Source: Tolypocladium sp. Sup5 PDA-1
Taxonomy: Eukaryota > Ascomycota > Sordariomycetes > Hypocreales > Ophiocordycipitaceae
Assembly (NCBI GenBank): GCA_000750105.3
Contig: JPHH03000070.1
Span: 93,001 to 157,000 of the forward strand
Direction of reading: 5' to 3'
Length of the DNA stretch: 64,000 bases
A program made the translations under genes and the position numbers. The notes below the pieces were generated by a model that had not been told where the DNA came from, did no database searches, and saw only the letters and a list, made by a program, of their open reading frames with translations. Below, in pieces: positions 22,482 through 34,560 of this stretch (within the stretch, counting starts at the first letter, position 1; each line of letters begins with the position of its first letter).

Positions 22482-24038
22482 TTAGATTTGTGCATGCAGG
22501 CCAGGTGGCTTGCTGGTTCTCGTCATCGTGTCCATCCTACGCATCTCAATACTAGACAGCTCAAGCCGGCCCAGACCTATTATGTTGCTGCTGCTGCTCT
22601 GCCACTGTCCGTCCTCAGAGCGGGAAGCGTGCTGCATGGCGTTGGAGTCGAAAAAGCGCGGACACATGCGCACAAGGATGAGACGAACGGAGGGTAGGCA
22701 GGTGCATATGACGCCCACGTTGATTTCGATCGTGGACCATAGCGCGATTGGCCACTGATCCCATGTCGGGTTCTTGGAGTCGGCAAAGGAGACGATAGAT
22801 TGCAGTCGGAGGATTGAGACGATGGTGACACTTCCCAAGAGTCTGTTAGCTGAGACTACATTTTATGGGTGGTTCCGAGAAAAGGAAGGAGTACGGTGCT
22901 TACAGTGTTCCAGTCATAAACATAATGACAACCCCAACCTTCTTCTTCCAATGGAGTCCAAGCTTTCGAACCTGACTCAACGGAATCGCAAGCAACCAGA
23001 AGTCCGCAGCTACGTTCAGAGCAGCATGAGCCCACACAGAGGCGTTGATATCGATGCAGCGACCCTCGGGGGCATACTCGCTATATTTGGTCCAGTAGTA
23101 GCTGATGGGAGCGCATTGAAACACTGTCTTGATGACGAACGCGATGCCGAATGCAACGTGGAACACCACGGTGCCCCAGAGCAGGCGCCGGACTATCGGC
23201 CCGGAAAAGATGGTGAGGTAAAAGAGCGATAGGCTCAGCTTGATGAGTGACATTGAAGTAAAATAGAGTATTTCGACGAGGTAGAAGTACAGAGAAAAGC
23301 GAGAAACCTCGATGGGCTCTAGTGTCCAGGCATCTTTGCCGAGTCCATGAGCGGTCAGGCCGAATAGGTTGATCGCGATGCAGGGTATCCCGAAGATTAC
23401 TACCGCGACGATGGCCCAGTCATCTGGGCCAAGGCTCCGCGCGGTTGACAAGGTCTGCTTGTAAACGAGACGGGCACAGACGACGATGACGGTCGCAAAG
23501 CCGACTGTGAAGTTTGCAGCGTTGTAATTGGCGGAGCGGTCCCTTCTTGGGCTGTGACAAGCTGTCTCGGTGAGGTTCTGCGCAGCTATATCGAGAGTCG
23601 GAGTTAGCCTGTGGCGTTGTATGAGGTGTAATAGGGGAACTGAGAAACATAAGAGGGATGGAAAACATATGGGTAATGAGAAGCATAGAGTAAATAGGAA
23701 GCATACAGAGTGCTTCCGGAAGACTACAGGATGACAAAACGCAGGTGATGCTGTCTCGTTTTCTCTCGTCATCTGTGCATATGCACGTCATGTTCAACGC
23801 TAAGCATGCTGAAACGAAACAGTCCACCTAGGCGGATGTTGCTAGGTCAAACTTGGAAACTCAAAGGGGACAACACTGTCGGTATACGGGAGGGTTTAGA
23901 ACTTACGGCACATTGAGGCAGCGTTGTCACGTCTTCGCCCGCCGACGGTAACATTGTGGTTGACACATCTTCAGCATGCTGGCCGAAACATTGTGATAGC
24001 AGAATGGCCGTGAGAAGAATTTGGCGCAGCCCCAGCAT
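22482..24038 (-). CDS. CFEM-domain Pth11-like seven-transmembrane receptor
   Basis: Four exons, complement(22482..22842, 22904..23585, 23707..23827, 23907..24038), 431 codons. A signal peptide (LRQILLTAILLSQCFGQ) precedes an eight-cysteine CFEM domain assembled over three exons: LPQCAVDCFVSACL, TCICTDDERK, ITCVLSSCSLPEAL, NLTETAC. The CxCxxD part contains the Asp that binds heme in known CFEM proteins. The fungal rhodopsin-like domain follows, with LGPDDWAIVAVVIFG, HGLGKDAW, ILYFTSMSLIKLSLSLFYL, APISYYWTKY, CIDINASVWAHAALNVAADF and VSILRL, then a polar tail. Pth11-class receptors sense surface or host cues at the plasma membrane. Upstream in-frame ATGs at 24062 and 24104 would lengthen the signal region; 24038 gives the cleanest signal peptide. 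Confidence 0.88.
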
Positions 24039-24999
24039 CGGATATCGTGTACCGAAGAGCATGCTATGGACGTTGTTGAGTGGAGGTGTATCCCAAACTT
24101 CCAACGCTCTTTAACAAGGTGTAAACTTGTATCTCGGACGAGCGGGTGCTGAGATTGGCTTTGGTTCATATCATAGGGAAACCAAACACCCATTTCTCAA
24201 TTGAAGCCCCGAAGGCCATGGAAGGTGAACTCGTGATGCGGACATATATGTGCAGAGTGCCGAGGCTGTCTGTCGAACGATACGGACAAGGCCACCCACC
24301 ACATCCGTGGCGGCCTATCGCTCATGTTGGCTCTTGTGGCCGGACCGCCATGACCGGTGCGACTCGTACCCTTTCCACTTGACAGCTGCGGCACGGGCCA
24401 TTTGACTCTCCTCTGCTGTCCGTGTAAGACACCGCGGCCCAAACGGTTGCAACCCAACCGCCGGCTGGACCCCACGTCGTGATCTGCAGCGGACTATCCC
24501 GCGTCTCATCGGGTCGACTACTCATTGGCCCAAGAGAGGCCTCTCTCGTCTCCTTGAAGTTGGCTCGTTGGTGGCTTTGTGCTCAGATGATTATCCGGAG
24601 TAAGTCGTGCAGGAGAGAGTTCTGATGGCGTGACTAGCACAGCGCGACTGTCAACCATTGCGATGCTGGGCTCAAGCATTACAGCCTGGCCGCTGGTACT
24701 GAATGCGTTACAATGCTTTGAGAATATAAACTTCACTTGAAAGGAATACTGGCAAGTCTTGTTTCGGACGCAGGAGGAAGTATTAACGGGGCCTTCAGAC
24801 ATGTAAGTAGCAGCGCGGTCGGTTGCACTTGCACCGACATGAGGCTCTCTGACAGTGCACAGTCGTGGTCCGTCCGTATATCAGACGAATCAGCTGTACC
24901 AAGGGCATCTTTCAGAACACTATACTCGGCTCGGACCGAATTGGCTGGCAATGTCGTAGGAATACGACCTTCCCGCATATGTTGGACGCTGACTCGGTG

Positions 25000-25900
25000 C
25001 CATACATGTAGCAGTTTGCTACGATTCGGGCCCAGCGTCAGCATGGATGCGACTCTGCACTTAAGCCTGTGCGACACAGCCAGAAAAGGTGCGAGGGCAT
25101 CTCCTTTCGTACATGGCCTGCCCAGCCGAGGTCAAGATCCTGACAAAAGATCACATGGGCAAGAGCTGAAGTCGTTCACTGGGGATCCGACATGGAACAG
25201 AAGAAGCAATTGAGCGTATCAACTTCCATAGAGGATATGTCTGCAAACGCTTCGCACATTGACGCGCCAAAGGTCTTTGTCGGTAGGATGATGTGAGTAT
25301 TTTGGCGTTTGTCAGTAAGTTGAGTATTTTGCCGTATAAATGCATACCGATGCCCGCAAGATCCTTTTCGGCAAGAAGAACCCCTGTCGGCATCGCTGAC
25401 CGAAACTCGCTGCGGCCTCGCTCGGTGAAGGGGGCTTGCATCTGTCTAGCAGTTGCTGCGACTCGGACCCAACGTCAGCCTGGATGCAACACTGCAGTTG
25501 AGCCTGTGTGGCGTGGCCAGAAAAGGCGCGAGAGTGTCTTCTTGTGTTACAGGGCCTGCCTGGCGGAGATGAAGGTGGTGATGACGGTGGAGCAACGTGG
25601 GGCAGAGTTGACCCAGGCCGCCAAAAGGGGTTCTCCGAATTGACTTCCCTAAAAATACCCAGCTGCTTGCTTGGATCTGCGGCCGCCAATCGGTCGTGCA
25701 GATGTTGGAGCTTCCCACAGTGACGCTTTGAGGTCTTTGCCAGTAGGACATGGATTTTACCCACACAAAGGCAGACCGACTCTCCCAAGATGTCGTATAT
25801 GAGACGAGTCTCTGTCGACGTCGTTGGCCGAAACCATCCGTGGCCGCGGAGAGGGGGCAAAGCTGCGGGCTTGCATCTGTCCATCAGTAGACTCTTCAAC
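25000..25900. repeat. Two diverged tandem repeats, period about 440 bases
   Basis: Blocks line up at an offset of about 435-465 bases. TAGCAGTTTGCTACGATTCG (about 25012) matches TAGCAGTTGCTGCGACTCGG (about 25447). GCCAGAAAAGGTGCGAG matches GCCAGAAAAGGCGCGAG. AAAGGTCTTTGTCGGTAGGA (about 25269) matches GAGGTCTTTGCCAGTAGGAC (about 25731). GGCTTGCATCTGTC recurs at about 25434 and 25869. Many differences are C/T or G/A. No intact frame; origin unknown. Confidence 0.6.
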
Positions 25901-26442
25901 AACTATGGCCGGGCGACGTTGCTTTTACGGCGGCGGGCCATCGAACGGGTCGCCGGCCGCTCATACATTGTCTGCACACCGCTGATTTCCCGCGGCGCGG
26001 CGGTCTTGTATCAAGGGAAAACTTGTGCCTTCGAAGCGTCCGTTTTCACAGAGGGGCCCGGCCGATGCGAAAACTTCGATTCGAGTTTTCGCACTGCAGT
26101 ATTTTCTTTTTTTGCCACCGGAGGCACCGAGCAACAACGCCGTGACTTGACTTGGCAGTTCTTTCCGCCGGCAGAGCTTTTTGACAGTTGCCACGAAGGA
26201 CGAATAAGGACGGCGGATGCATGTCTTGGATGAGCACGCCACAAGATTCCGTGGTGGAGATGGAAGCGGCCGTGTCGGCGGGCGAGCTTGATCTCAGCCC
26301 TCAGGGAGCGAGCGGGAGACGTGGCCGCAATTGGAATGCCTGCAGCACAGCAGATTGAATCCATATCCATTCGAGTTCCTTTGAACAAGCGCCGCCAACT
26401 GTAATGGCAGTCATGGATGGGCCGCGCGAGCAGTGTCATGAC

Positions 26443-26500
26443 TCCAGTCCCTTGAAAAGGGTCCCATCATCCTATTATATATGATGGGATTCCTGGAATC
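26443..26500. repeat. Short imperfect hairpin
   Basis: The arms TCCCATCAT and ATGATGGGA flank CCTATTATAT, with partial outer pairing CCAG/CTGG. It could be a MITE end or a chance structure. Confidence 0.4.
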
Positions 26501-28847
26501 CTGACTGCGGGAGCACTGGCCCACTTCTCAATCACCTCTGGATGTTCCAGTATGGGTTTCTTGGCGGTGCAGGCCTTCAGACCCTCCCGCCTTGGGAGGC
26601 GACCTGTCAATTTATCAACGACGGAATATGACAAGTGACTTGATGGCTGCGATGCATGTTTCTTATTACTGGAATAGGTACTTCGTACTGAGTCCGCGGC
26701 TCAACACCTGCCAGCGGCAACTGTTTCTGTACGACAGACGAAGAGACAACATCTGTCTTCGCCCGCATACTTTATTGTTAGATCGGAAGACAGGGTATGT
26801 CTCGCGATGTGCCAAGGCCCAGCCACGTGTCGTTCATTCTCAGGGTGCAATGTCTCAGTTGTCAGGGTGCTTTGATGGCGGAGACCCTGAATCATTATTG
26901 GCGAAGGCGGCTCAGTCGCGGCCGGAAGCCGTTGGAGCCGTTGGCACTAGTAGCTGGCATGTCGCTGAATTTCGCGGGTCACACTCGGAACTTCCGTCCA
27001 AGACACGATCCTGCACGGGACGGCAGAGTGCTCACTGAGACGAAGTTTGACAGGTGGTATGCACGAAGGACCAAGTGCTCGCCCCCAACTGGCTGCACAT
27101 GTTCCACAATCTTTGCAGGAGGCTGCATCAATTTACCGCTCGGGCACCAAACTTGCTCATTTCGAACAACGCGCAGCATTTGAGGCTGGTAGGACGGCTT
27201 GATATGGAGACTGCTGGGTGCGGCCGACATTGGCATGCCCACGAGGGGCGTTATCCAGACTCGTCAACGCGGAGTATTTCTTTTGACAAATTAGTTTGCC
27301 GTTGTTGATATTGACCGAAACACGAGATGGCACCGTGTCGCTAAAGTAAACCTGGAGACGGGTATTTGAGCTTCGTGACGTTCAAGGGATGTCTTACACA
27401 GGCTACTGCACATGTAAGACAGACTTGGATCATCTGATTAGCCTGCTATGTTGCCGCATCTCGGTCCGGTGGAGTCGGACCCGCAACAGGCCGTTAGATG
27501 GCGCCACGGGGTTATAAACTGATGCCTGCTGCAGTGCAGAAACCTCCGAGCAACATTACTATTTCTACGTACGGCCGCAGCAATTACCCCACAGGGCTAA
27601 TCTGATCACCCTTTCGCCATTGACAATCACATCCTATCCTGGTGGTGCATAGCAAGTTGAGGGCCAGTGCGCGTCTGGCGAACGCCACATTGGCTGCAAG
27701 GCGGACCGAGCAGCACCCGTTTTATCCCATCTAGCCGCCAGCTTCTGCAGCAGATCTCGATTACGCGTCGTCTATCTCGCATGGACATGCTTTTTGACTC
27801 TGCCCCCCCCCCCCGAGGTCCAAATGTCACGGTCTTCGGGAGGAGGCGGCCACACTTCCCAATGCCAACCCACATTGACACGACTGTCCTTTGATGCTAG
27901 TGGAATACAGACTCTTAAATAAAACTGCAAGGGGGCTTTGGCTGCCAGTGTCTCATATGTAGGGGGTGAGATGTGCCAAGGTTGGTCTCGGCGACCAACT
28001 GAGTCCGGAGGGCGTATGTTGGAACTTGGAAGTCCCCTATTTTTGCTACCTCTCAGGCTCTCGGTCGGCATGTTGGCACGCGACTCCAGCACGGGCTGCT
28101 GCCACACCACTGGCATGGATATGACTCTGGTATAGGGCGAATCAACAGTACCCCATGCTGAAACCGACGCTGCCGGGTCTCGGGAGCAAATTTTGTGGCT
28201 TTAAGTCATCTGTCACAGATGATGGGATGTATTAGGGACTTGCATTTGGTAGTCGCTCCGCAGGCCTTGCTGTTGCGAACTAACAAAGAGTAACAGTGCT
28301 CGTTACGTAGGCCTAGACACGGCCGTGGTCGCAGTTACCCACACCTGCTCAAGTAGTGTTGTCATCCCGATCTATTGTCTCTCGATCCATTGTGAGTACA
28401 TGCACTATCATTGTTTCCTCGTCTTGAACTCTGACACGCGACCGCCCTCTCGACTGAAAGGCCCTGATCAATGAACATAAATGGCCTGTTAGTCTCGCTA
28501 GCCAAGCCTCTTTGTTGAATCCAGTAGCGCCAGAGCTATCCCAAACCGCATCGCTGAGCACAAAGGTGCGAGTCACATGGACGACGTGTCGGGTCCTGAA
28601 CGCCCGGCTAAGCGGCCTAGATTCCCAAAGCTCTTGGCAGCTCCCGAAGCCGGCAACAACCCGACTATGGCCGCAGTCTGCGACTATCGCGCGATTTGGC
28701 CGTCATCCTCACCGCCCCTCAAGGCCTCTATTATAAAAGACGTCTTTCCAGACACAGCCGCGCTAGGCCGGACATCATCTTTCCTTGGTGAGTAAAGTTC
28801 TTTTTCGTCTCGTATGAAGACATGCATCTCTCGAAACGAGCACCTCT

Positions 28848-31114
28848 ATGTTTGATGCTCGCGGCTGCCACATCACACATGACCTGTCGTCCGAGCTCTC
28901 CCACAGCTGCACAAGCACGAGACGCCAAGCCCTTCTTGCTCCACTCGGAAGTACTTCTTTCGAGGCAAACCCGTCACATCCTTTATTTCTGGAGGAGATA
29001 TCCCTTGTTTGTTGTCCTTTGCTATTTTCTAATCTGAACTGTATCATCGTTATAGGTCTCGACGGTTCGATTGCATCTCTAGCCGCTGGTCCGAGGACGT
29101 CTTCTAATCGTAAACAAGTCATCCTCTCCTCCCAGTCATCCACAAGCCACAGCTACCAAAATGGATTCACCGCGGAGAGTCCTTTCACTGACTGTCGGGA
29201 CACATTCGGCGAGTCCCTGATACCTCGATATATCCCGCCACCGTCCGAGGTGAACAGCTTCGTCAAGTTCCGTTGGTCCCGTCGCAACACCAAAGAAGCA
29301 CCGCCGCAGCTTTCGCCGCTGATGACGATATCGACGGGTAGCTGTTCGCCTTCCCCCCAGGCTCTGAACTTGACAGGCAGCGGCCTGACATCCCCGACAA
29401 CACCAACTGCGGAGGCCGTCATCGCGATTCCGCCGGCTCATTCTTCCAACACCAGTCCCCAAGCGCCGCTGCGATCGCCCGTCTCTATTCCAGCAAGCAA
29501 ACCTCAATGGCTGCCTTCTCAATTTGGGTTGATGGTTAAAATGGACTCCATAGACTTGCAACTGTGGAAATTCTGTAAGTCGCGGCCGCGGCCCCAGCCC
29601 CCTTTATTCTTTCCATCCCCCACTGCGCCAACAGGAGCCAGCGACTACCCATTGACACCCCTTTCAACCAGACGTTTATAACTGGTGCCCCGGGAGAAGT
29701 ATCCTGCCCGAAACGAACTTTTGGCTAAACGACTTGGCAAGGATGCTGTCAAACGACGGCATCCGGGCTGCGCTTCTTAGCCTTTCAGGCGTGTACATCT
29801 ACGACTACCTACCAACGCTGCAAATTGGCAATCGTGTCAATGTGCGATTCTCCGATGCCGACATCCGCTTAGTTGCTCTGCTCAACGACTGGCCTGGCCT
29901 GGACTCTGACCAGATTGACGAACTCGTCAATATTTCCATCATCTTGTCGATGCGGGATGTGAGTTATTCTTCTGCTCAGTGTCGGGTCTCGCGTGGCTCT
30001 TGCCTTCTCAGTCTGACTCGCCTTAGATCGTATTTACCGAAAGGCGTCTAAAGACGCCGCATGATCCGCGCTGGCTGAGAGGCTTTACGCTGGCCGAGCA
30101 GTTCCTTGGAATGACCGACGCTGGTTCCCGATTTTGGCGATATCCAAACGAGCTAGTCAGCCCACTTCGCATCTCGCAATCAGCCATGGTTGGAAATGCG
30201 GTCATCTTGGCTCAGTGCATGATGGAACTCCCGGTCCTAGGCGCGACCGGCCCCGACGGAGACGTTGCACGGTTTGGCTGGCTACTAAGCGGCACTCGAC
30301 GGGACATATACGAGATCCATGGCACTTGTGGGTTTTCAAGAAAGCTTCTACATATGATCAGCCAGATCACGTACTGCGCAGCGCGTCTGCAACAAGATGG
30401 CAATAGTCCTGTCATCCCAATCACAGCACAATATTTGCTCCGTGAATTGGTCGAGATGAGACAATGGAGCAGGGAGAGCAAGGGCTGGGACACTGTTAAG
30501 TCTGAACCAGCTGTCATCGAAAGTGTCCGGGGTTTGCCGCAGGGCTACCTCATTGACTCGCACGAGGACATGGTGGCCGTTACGGCTGAAACATGGCGAA
30601 TTGCCAGTATTGTCTATCTCCAGTGCCGCGTTTTGAGGCAAGTAGCCTACAGCAGCGCAGGCATTAACGACTACTGACAGAATGTTATAGACTACCTCGC
30701 AACAGCCCCGAGGTAATAGCCAACGTCACCGACCTGGCAATGTGCGTCCGCATCTTGCCAACCTCGGGCACCATTTTCACGGCCCAAGCTCCGTTGCTTC
30801 CAGTCTTCGTACTCGGTATGTTGGCGACGGCTCAAGAGCAAAAAGAAGTGTCAATGAGCTGGTTTCAAGAGGTGCTGCAATCGCCAGTACGGAGTGTAAG
30901 TCGGGTCTTCCGACAGGACCTTGCAGAGGACTGACTATGAGAGCAGAGCATCCCTCCCCTGTACGATGCGCTGATTCGAGCCTCGGCATGGATTGATGCG
31001 GAGATGGACCTCGAAGAGGCGTTGGACCCGCGTATTGGTAGGAGGCGTCCATGGTGGGAGCATTTAGTCTCACGATTACACGACACAGAGGAGGAAGCTC
31101 TATGCTTCACGTAG
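28848..31114 (+). CDS. Fungal-specific transcription factor domain protein (Fungal_trans_2 type)
   Basis: Supported exons: one ending at 29574, then 29672..29958, 30027..30637, 30691..30895 and 30947..31114. The conserved core is unmistakable: LQLWKFYVYNWCPGRS, PETNFWLNDLARML, AALLSLSGVYIYDYLP, later AEQFLGMTDAGSRFW, GRRRPWWEHLV and a stop at 31112. The third intron starts with GC (AG|GCAAGT..TATAG), a non-canonical GC-AG intron. The 5' end is uncertain. The frame is open back to an ATG at 28848, but that part looks noncoding, and an alternative first exon at 28577-28790 with donor GTGAGT could join an acceptor near 29056. No Zn2Cys6 cluster was found in any frame nearby. It may regulate the neighbouring metabolic genes; that is inference. 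Confidence 0.7.
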
Positions 31115-31260
31115 GCAGCTCAGAATCCGCCTGGTTGGTGCCTGGGAGAAGATATACGACCTCTCTCGGGCCTAGTTGAGTATCTCTTTAGGCCCCGACT
31201 TCAATAAATTGACACGGGGATATGACACTGCTTCAGCCGGCGCCCATTCTGACAGCGTGC

Positions 31261-31690
31261 TCAAGAGCGAGTATAACTGCATGTCAGTGCCTGGTCGTTG
31301 TTAATCTGGCACTGAGTGGTCACCTGGTCACCTATGGTCAAATTCGCGAGGTCCGCACCAGTCAGTCCAACCCACTGCCCGTTCTGGTACGCCCAAGAGT
31401 TTTCAAAGGTGACGACGGTCCCAATATTGGCGTATGGCACGGGTTGAATTTGGTTGTTGACGAGCCGGCCGAAGCGCTCGACGATCCACTCGACGTCGGA
31501 CTCGCACAGCGTGGTGTTCTCTAGGTTGAAGGTATGGGACACCTACAGGCTGGTGGTGAGGTTCTCGATCAAGGCCCAGCCGGCGGTTGCGCTGGTTCCA
31601 TCGACGGTCATGCGGACATATCGCCAGCGTGGATATCAATGTTGAAGATAAACTCCCCTGTGGTGGAGCGGGTCAGTTTCCAGGAGCAGC
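31261..31690 (-). pseudogene. Broken G1-family glutamic peptidase (eqolisin) remnant
   Basis: The reverse strand encodes the C-terminal half of an eqolisin-like fold: FNIDIHAGD, then in a shifted frame VRMTVDGTSATAGWALIENL, then TTSL, a TAG stop, and VSHTFNLENTTLCESDVEWIVERFG with PYANIGTVVTFENS to a stop at 31261. The ESDVEWIVE segment corresponds to the region of the catalytic Glu in scytalidoglutamic-type peptidases. The TAG stands where the family usually has Gln (CAG), so a C-to-T change is a simple explanation. A frame change near 31625 and loss of the N-terminal half add to the damage. The family is secreted and acid-active. A relic, not expected to work. Confidence 0.7.
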
Positions 31691-33014
31691 GTCATGCCGA
31701 CCCCAGACTCTCAAACTCGTCTACAGTATATATGGCTATCTAGTGTAGGTTCAGGTCAGGAAGGCCAGCCTGCGGCCTGAAAATGTTTGTCCTCAGCCTG
31801 ACGGGGAGGCTAGCGGGCGGGATGCGCCATGGTCGGGACCCATCTACGTATCTCGCCCATCGGTAGGGGGATGTTGACAACGGGCCCAAGCACAGAAGAA
31901 AGGCAGGGAAGAGGGAGCAATGTGAGCTTGATTCTGACGGCCGTCAGGTGGCAAACTTCGCCATAGAGACCAAGGGGGCAGTGAAGTGAACGGAGGACCT
32001 CGATGGCCAAGCCGGCATGTGTCATCGTTGCAAGTGCCAGGCACCAAAGCGGCCGAGTGCCTCCTGAAGAAACAAGAAGGTGCTTGTACGGGGAGACTTA
32101 ACTTTTGAAAAAGAGGCGCGAGCCTCGGCTCAGTTCCGAGGGTTGGGGCTTTCAAGGTCCTTCCTTGGCCCAGCTTCCTTGGCCCACGTCGCCTGGACTC
32201 CCTGGAGTCTGAGTCCCCTAGCTAGTAACTGGCGGAGATGCGGGCGCCTACGCGGGCATTTAGTCCTGGCTCCGACCCTGAGAGATCCGGTCCGATATTC
32301 TGGGTCGCTTATCTCGATAGTAATTATACAGCTCATTAATTCTTGCAGCATGCTGGTGATTAGTTTTTCAAAACCGATTATACTATTCCGTTCTAACTAT
32401 ATAATTCTTCGTCAAGTGCTCATAGCCGATGCCAGGCTCTTTTACGACCGAGGGACCCGACGCTTTTAAGACATTATATTAGATATGTATGTGGTACTCT
32501 ATAGCTACTCTGTCAACTCCAAGTTCTATCTTCGCGTTGCGCTGCTGAGCTGAATTCTGCCAAGAGGTGACTTGCTAAGAATGAAGTATATTGCTCTTCT
32601 TTGAAGTTGTTCCTTATCCATTCCCTTTCATGGCTGTGTTCATATACATGAGCCTGACACTATTGTCGCGAGTGCATGGAACCTCGAGGATGCTGTCACC
32701 GTTGCCTCAAGTTCTGGCTGAGCAGTAGCGGGACCGAAGTACGAGCGCCTCCGGCGATGCCTTGTTATCTCCAGAGACATTAGCTGCAGCCCCGCGCGAG
32801 GCGACAAGGAATCAAGGCGTGAGCTGCACTGAATGTCGAGTAACTCCGGTTAAGTCCGCAACCACTTCACTCAAACCGTCTTATACACCCGCATATATAT
32901 AGACTTGCACTGCCCTGACTTCTGCCCATCCGTTTGGCAAGAATTGTCTTTTTGAATCTATCAATTTGCCAAGCTCCTTCCAAGCCGTTCTCCAAACCGT
33001 AACTAGGAAAACCG
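31691..33014. other. Intergenic, no gene seen
   Basis: About 1.3 kb upstream of the MDR gene, AT-richer from 32280 to 32520. Short frames without motifs. The promoter of the MDR gene lies at its right end. Confidence 0.4.
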
Positions 33015-34163
33015 ATGATGGCTGAGCACGCGTCGCACAATCTTCCTCCTACCTTTAAAGGGCTGCAATTTACATCTTCGACAGAGCCTGCATCGGTCGT
33101 CGACGTTCCAACGCCGCTGCCCGCCGCTGGAACTGTCATCCTGCGACCGTTGTATTCCAACATCGTCCCCTACGCCAAAGAGATCTACTGCAATGGAAAC
33201 CCCAGGGCCTACAACTACCCCAGTCCCATGATCCCCGGGACTAGCTGCATCTGCCGCATCGCCGCTGCCGCGCCAGACACCCCCCACTTGAAGCCAGGAA
33301 TGCTTGTTTTCATGAGCGGGCTGTTGCGGTCGCGGGATAACATCTCTCTCCCGCCCATCCTGCAGGGCATGTACATGGGCGCTGCGGCTGAGAGCGAGGC
33401 GCTGATGAAGGGCGAGTGGAGGAACGGCTCGTGGGCGGAGCTGGTCAAGGTCCCTGCCGAAAACATCCATGTTTTGAATGAGCAAACGTTGACAAAGGGT
33501 CTTGGGTACGACATCGAGGACCTCGGGTACATCAGCACATTGGCCGTCGCGTACGGAGGACTGAGCGACGTCGGCGTTCGGCCAGGCGAAACTGTGCTTG
33601 TGGCTCCCGCAACGGGCAACTTCGGTAGTGCGGCAGTCTTCGTCGCCCTGGCATTGGGCGCGGCAAAGGTCATCGCCATGGGCCGCAGCAAGGATAAGCT
33701 CAAGGCGGTGCTCGAGGGCGCTGGTGACCGAGTCGTCACGGTTCCCATGTCTGGCAACGTGGAGGACGACACGGCCGCTCTACAGGCCCATGGCCCCATC
33801 GACGTCTACTTTGACATTTCACCCCCAGTCGCGGGAACTCTCTCGCACATCAAGTCCGGCATCATCGCGCTCCGGCCAAGGGGCCGGATGAGCATGATGG
33901 GAGGCGCTTCGGGAGATATCGGTTTACCTTACACGATGATCGTGCACAAGGGCTTGACTCTGCAAGGAACGTTTATGTATACCCGGCAGCAGGCCGACGA
34001 GCTCATCAAGCTGGTGGAAACGGGCTTGCTGCCGATCGGGAAGCGAGGGGCCATCGAAACCGCGGGCAAGTTTCCGCTGGACAAGTGGGAAGAGGCGATT
34101 GAACACGCGTATAACGCTGCTGGTCCGAGGAAGACGACGTATTTTGTGCCAAATGGGGAGTGA
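33015..34163 (+). CDS. Medium-chain dehydrogenase/reductase, alcohol dehydrogenase-like
   Basis: Single exon, 382 codons. The N-terminal GroES-like part (PLYSNIVPYAKEIY, PMIPGTSCICRIA) is followed by the nucleotide-binding core VLVAPATGNFGSAAVFVALALGA with AMGRSKDKL and an end typical of the family (GKFPLDKWEEAIEHAY). The usual catalytic zinc Cys/His set (GHE) and the four-Cys structural zinc lobe are not evident, so it is more like zinc-independent quinone or enoyl reductase members, though fungal databases often call such proteins isopropanol or alcohol dehydrogenase-like. NAD(P)H-dependent oxidoreduction of a small substrate is likely; the substrate is unknown. The ATG at 33015 is followed by a second at 33018. 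It sits beside an FAD-oxidase relic and an ABC transporter. Confidence 0.87.
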   Translation: MMAEHASHNLPPTFKGLQFTSSTEPASVVDVPTPLPAAGTVILRPLYSNIVPYAKEIYCNGNPRAYNYPSPMIPGTSCICRIAAAAPDTPHLKPGMLVFMSGLLRSRDNISLPPILQGMYMGAAAESEALMKGEWRNGSWAELVKVPAENIHVLNEQTLTKGLGYDIEDLGYISTLAVAYGGLSDVGVRPGETVLVAPATGNFGSAAVFVALALGAAKVIAMGRSKDKLKAVLEGAGDRVVTVPMSGNVEDDTAALQAHGPIDVYFDISPPVAGTLSHIKSGIIALRPRGRMSMMGGASGDIGLPYTMIVHKGLTLQGTFMYTRQQADELIKLVETGLLPIGKRGAIETAGKFPLDKWEEAIEHAYNAAGPRKTTYFVPNGE

Positions 34164-34372
34164 GGGTTTCTGAAGTTGCCCCCTTATTCGCTTTATCAGA
34201 CAAACTCGTCACATATGCAATCCATTACTCTTGTACGTGTAATTCGCTGCCATCGCTGGCCTGACTGCTCTCTAGTCTACATGTGCAGTCGGAGCTCACA
34301 CTCGCCGTGGCCAACAACTAAATACCGTCATATGTACAATGAAACGTCGAAAGGACTATCCATCTCATAGCC

Positions 34373-34560
34373 TCACTTCCTGCACAGCGCCCCATCCGGC
34401 CGATCAACAAAAGCCTCCGCTCCAACACACGTCGGGCAGTAAAACATGCCAAACGGGTCGTACTTCTTCTTCGCCGCGAGGTGGCCCTCGTAGTTGGATC
34501 CGTAAAACGACTTGATGTAGTCCGGGTCGTGGCGGTCGCCTTCGTTCATGTACCCAACCG
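34373..34560 (-). pseudogene. C-terminal fragment of a berberine-bridge-type FAD oxidase
   Basis: Reverse-strand translation gives GYMNEGDRHDPDYIKSFYG, SNYEGHLAAKKKYDP and FGMFYCPTCVGAEAF up to a stop at 34373. This is the end of the BBE domain (substrate-side C-terminus of FAD-linked oxidases, normally 450-600 residues). Upstream of 34560 homology ends abruptly in AT-richer sequence, so only about 60 codons remain. Such oxidases are common tailoring enzymes in fungal metabolite clusters. Confidence 0.75.

Larger units (their letters stand above)
24039..28576. other. Gene-poor stretch of 4.5 kb
   Basis: No frame longer than about 200 codons and none with a recognisable domain. It contains a decayed tandem repeat (25.0-25.9 kb), a short hairpin near 26.46 kb, a C-run near 27.80 kb and a small palindrome CATCTGTCACAGATG near 28.21 kb. 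It looks like old repeat-derived DNA. Confidence 0.45.
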
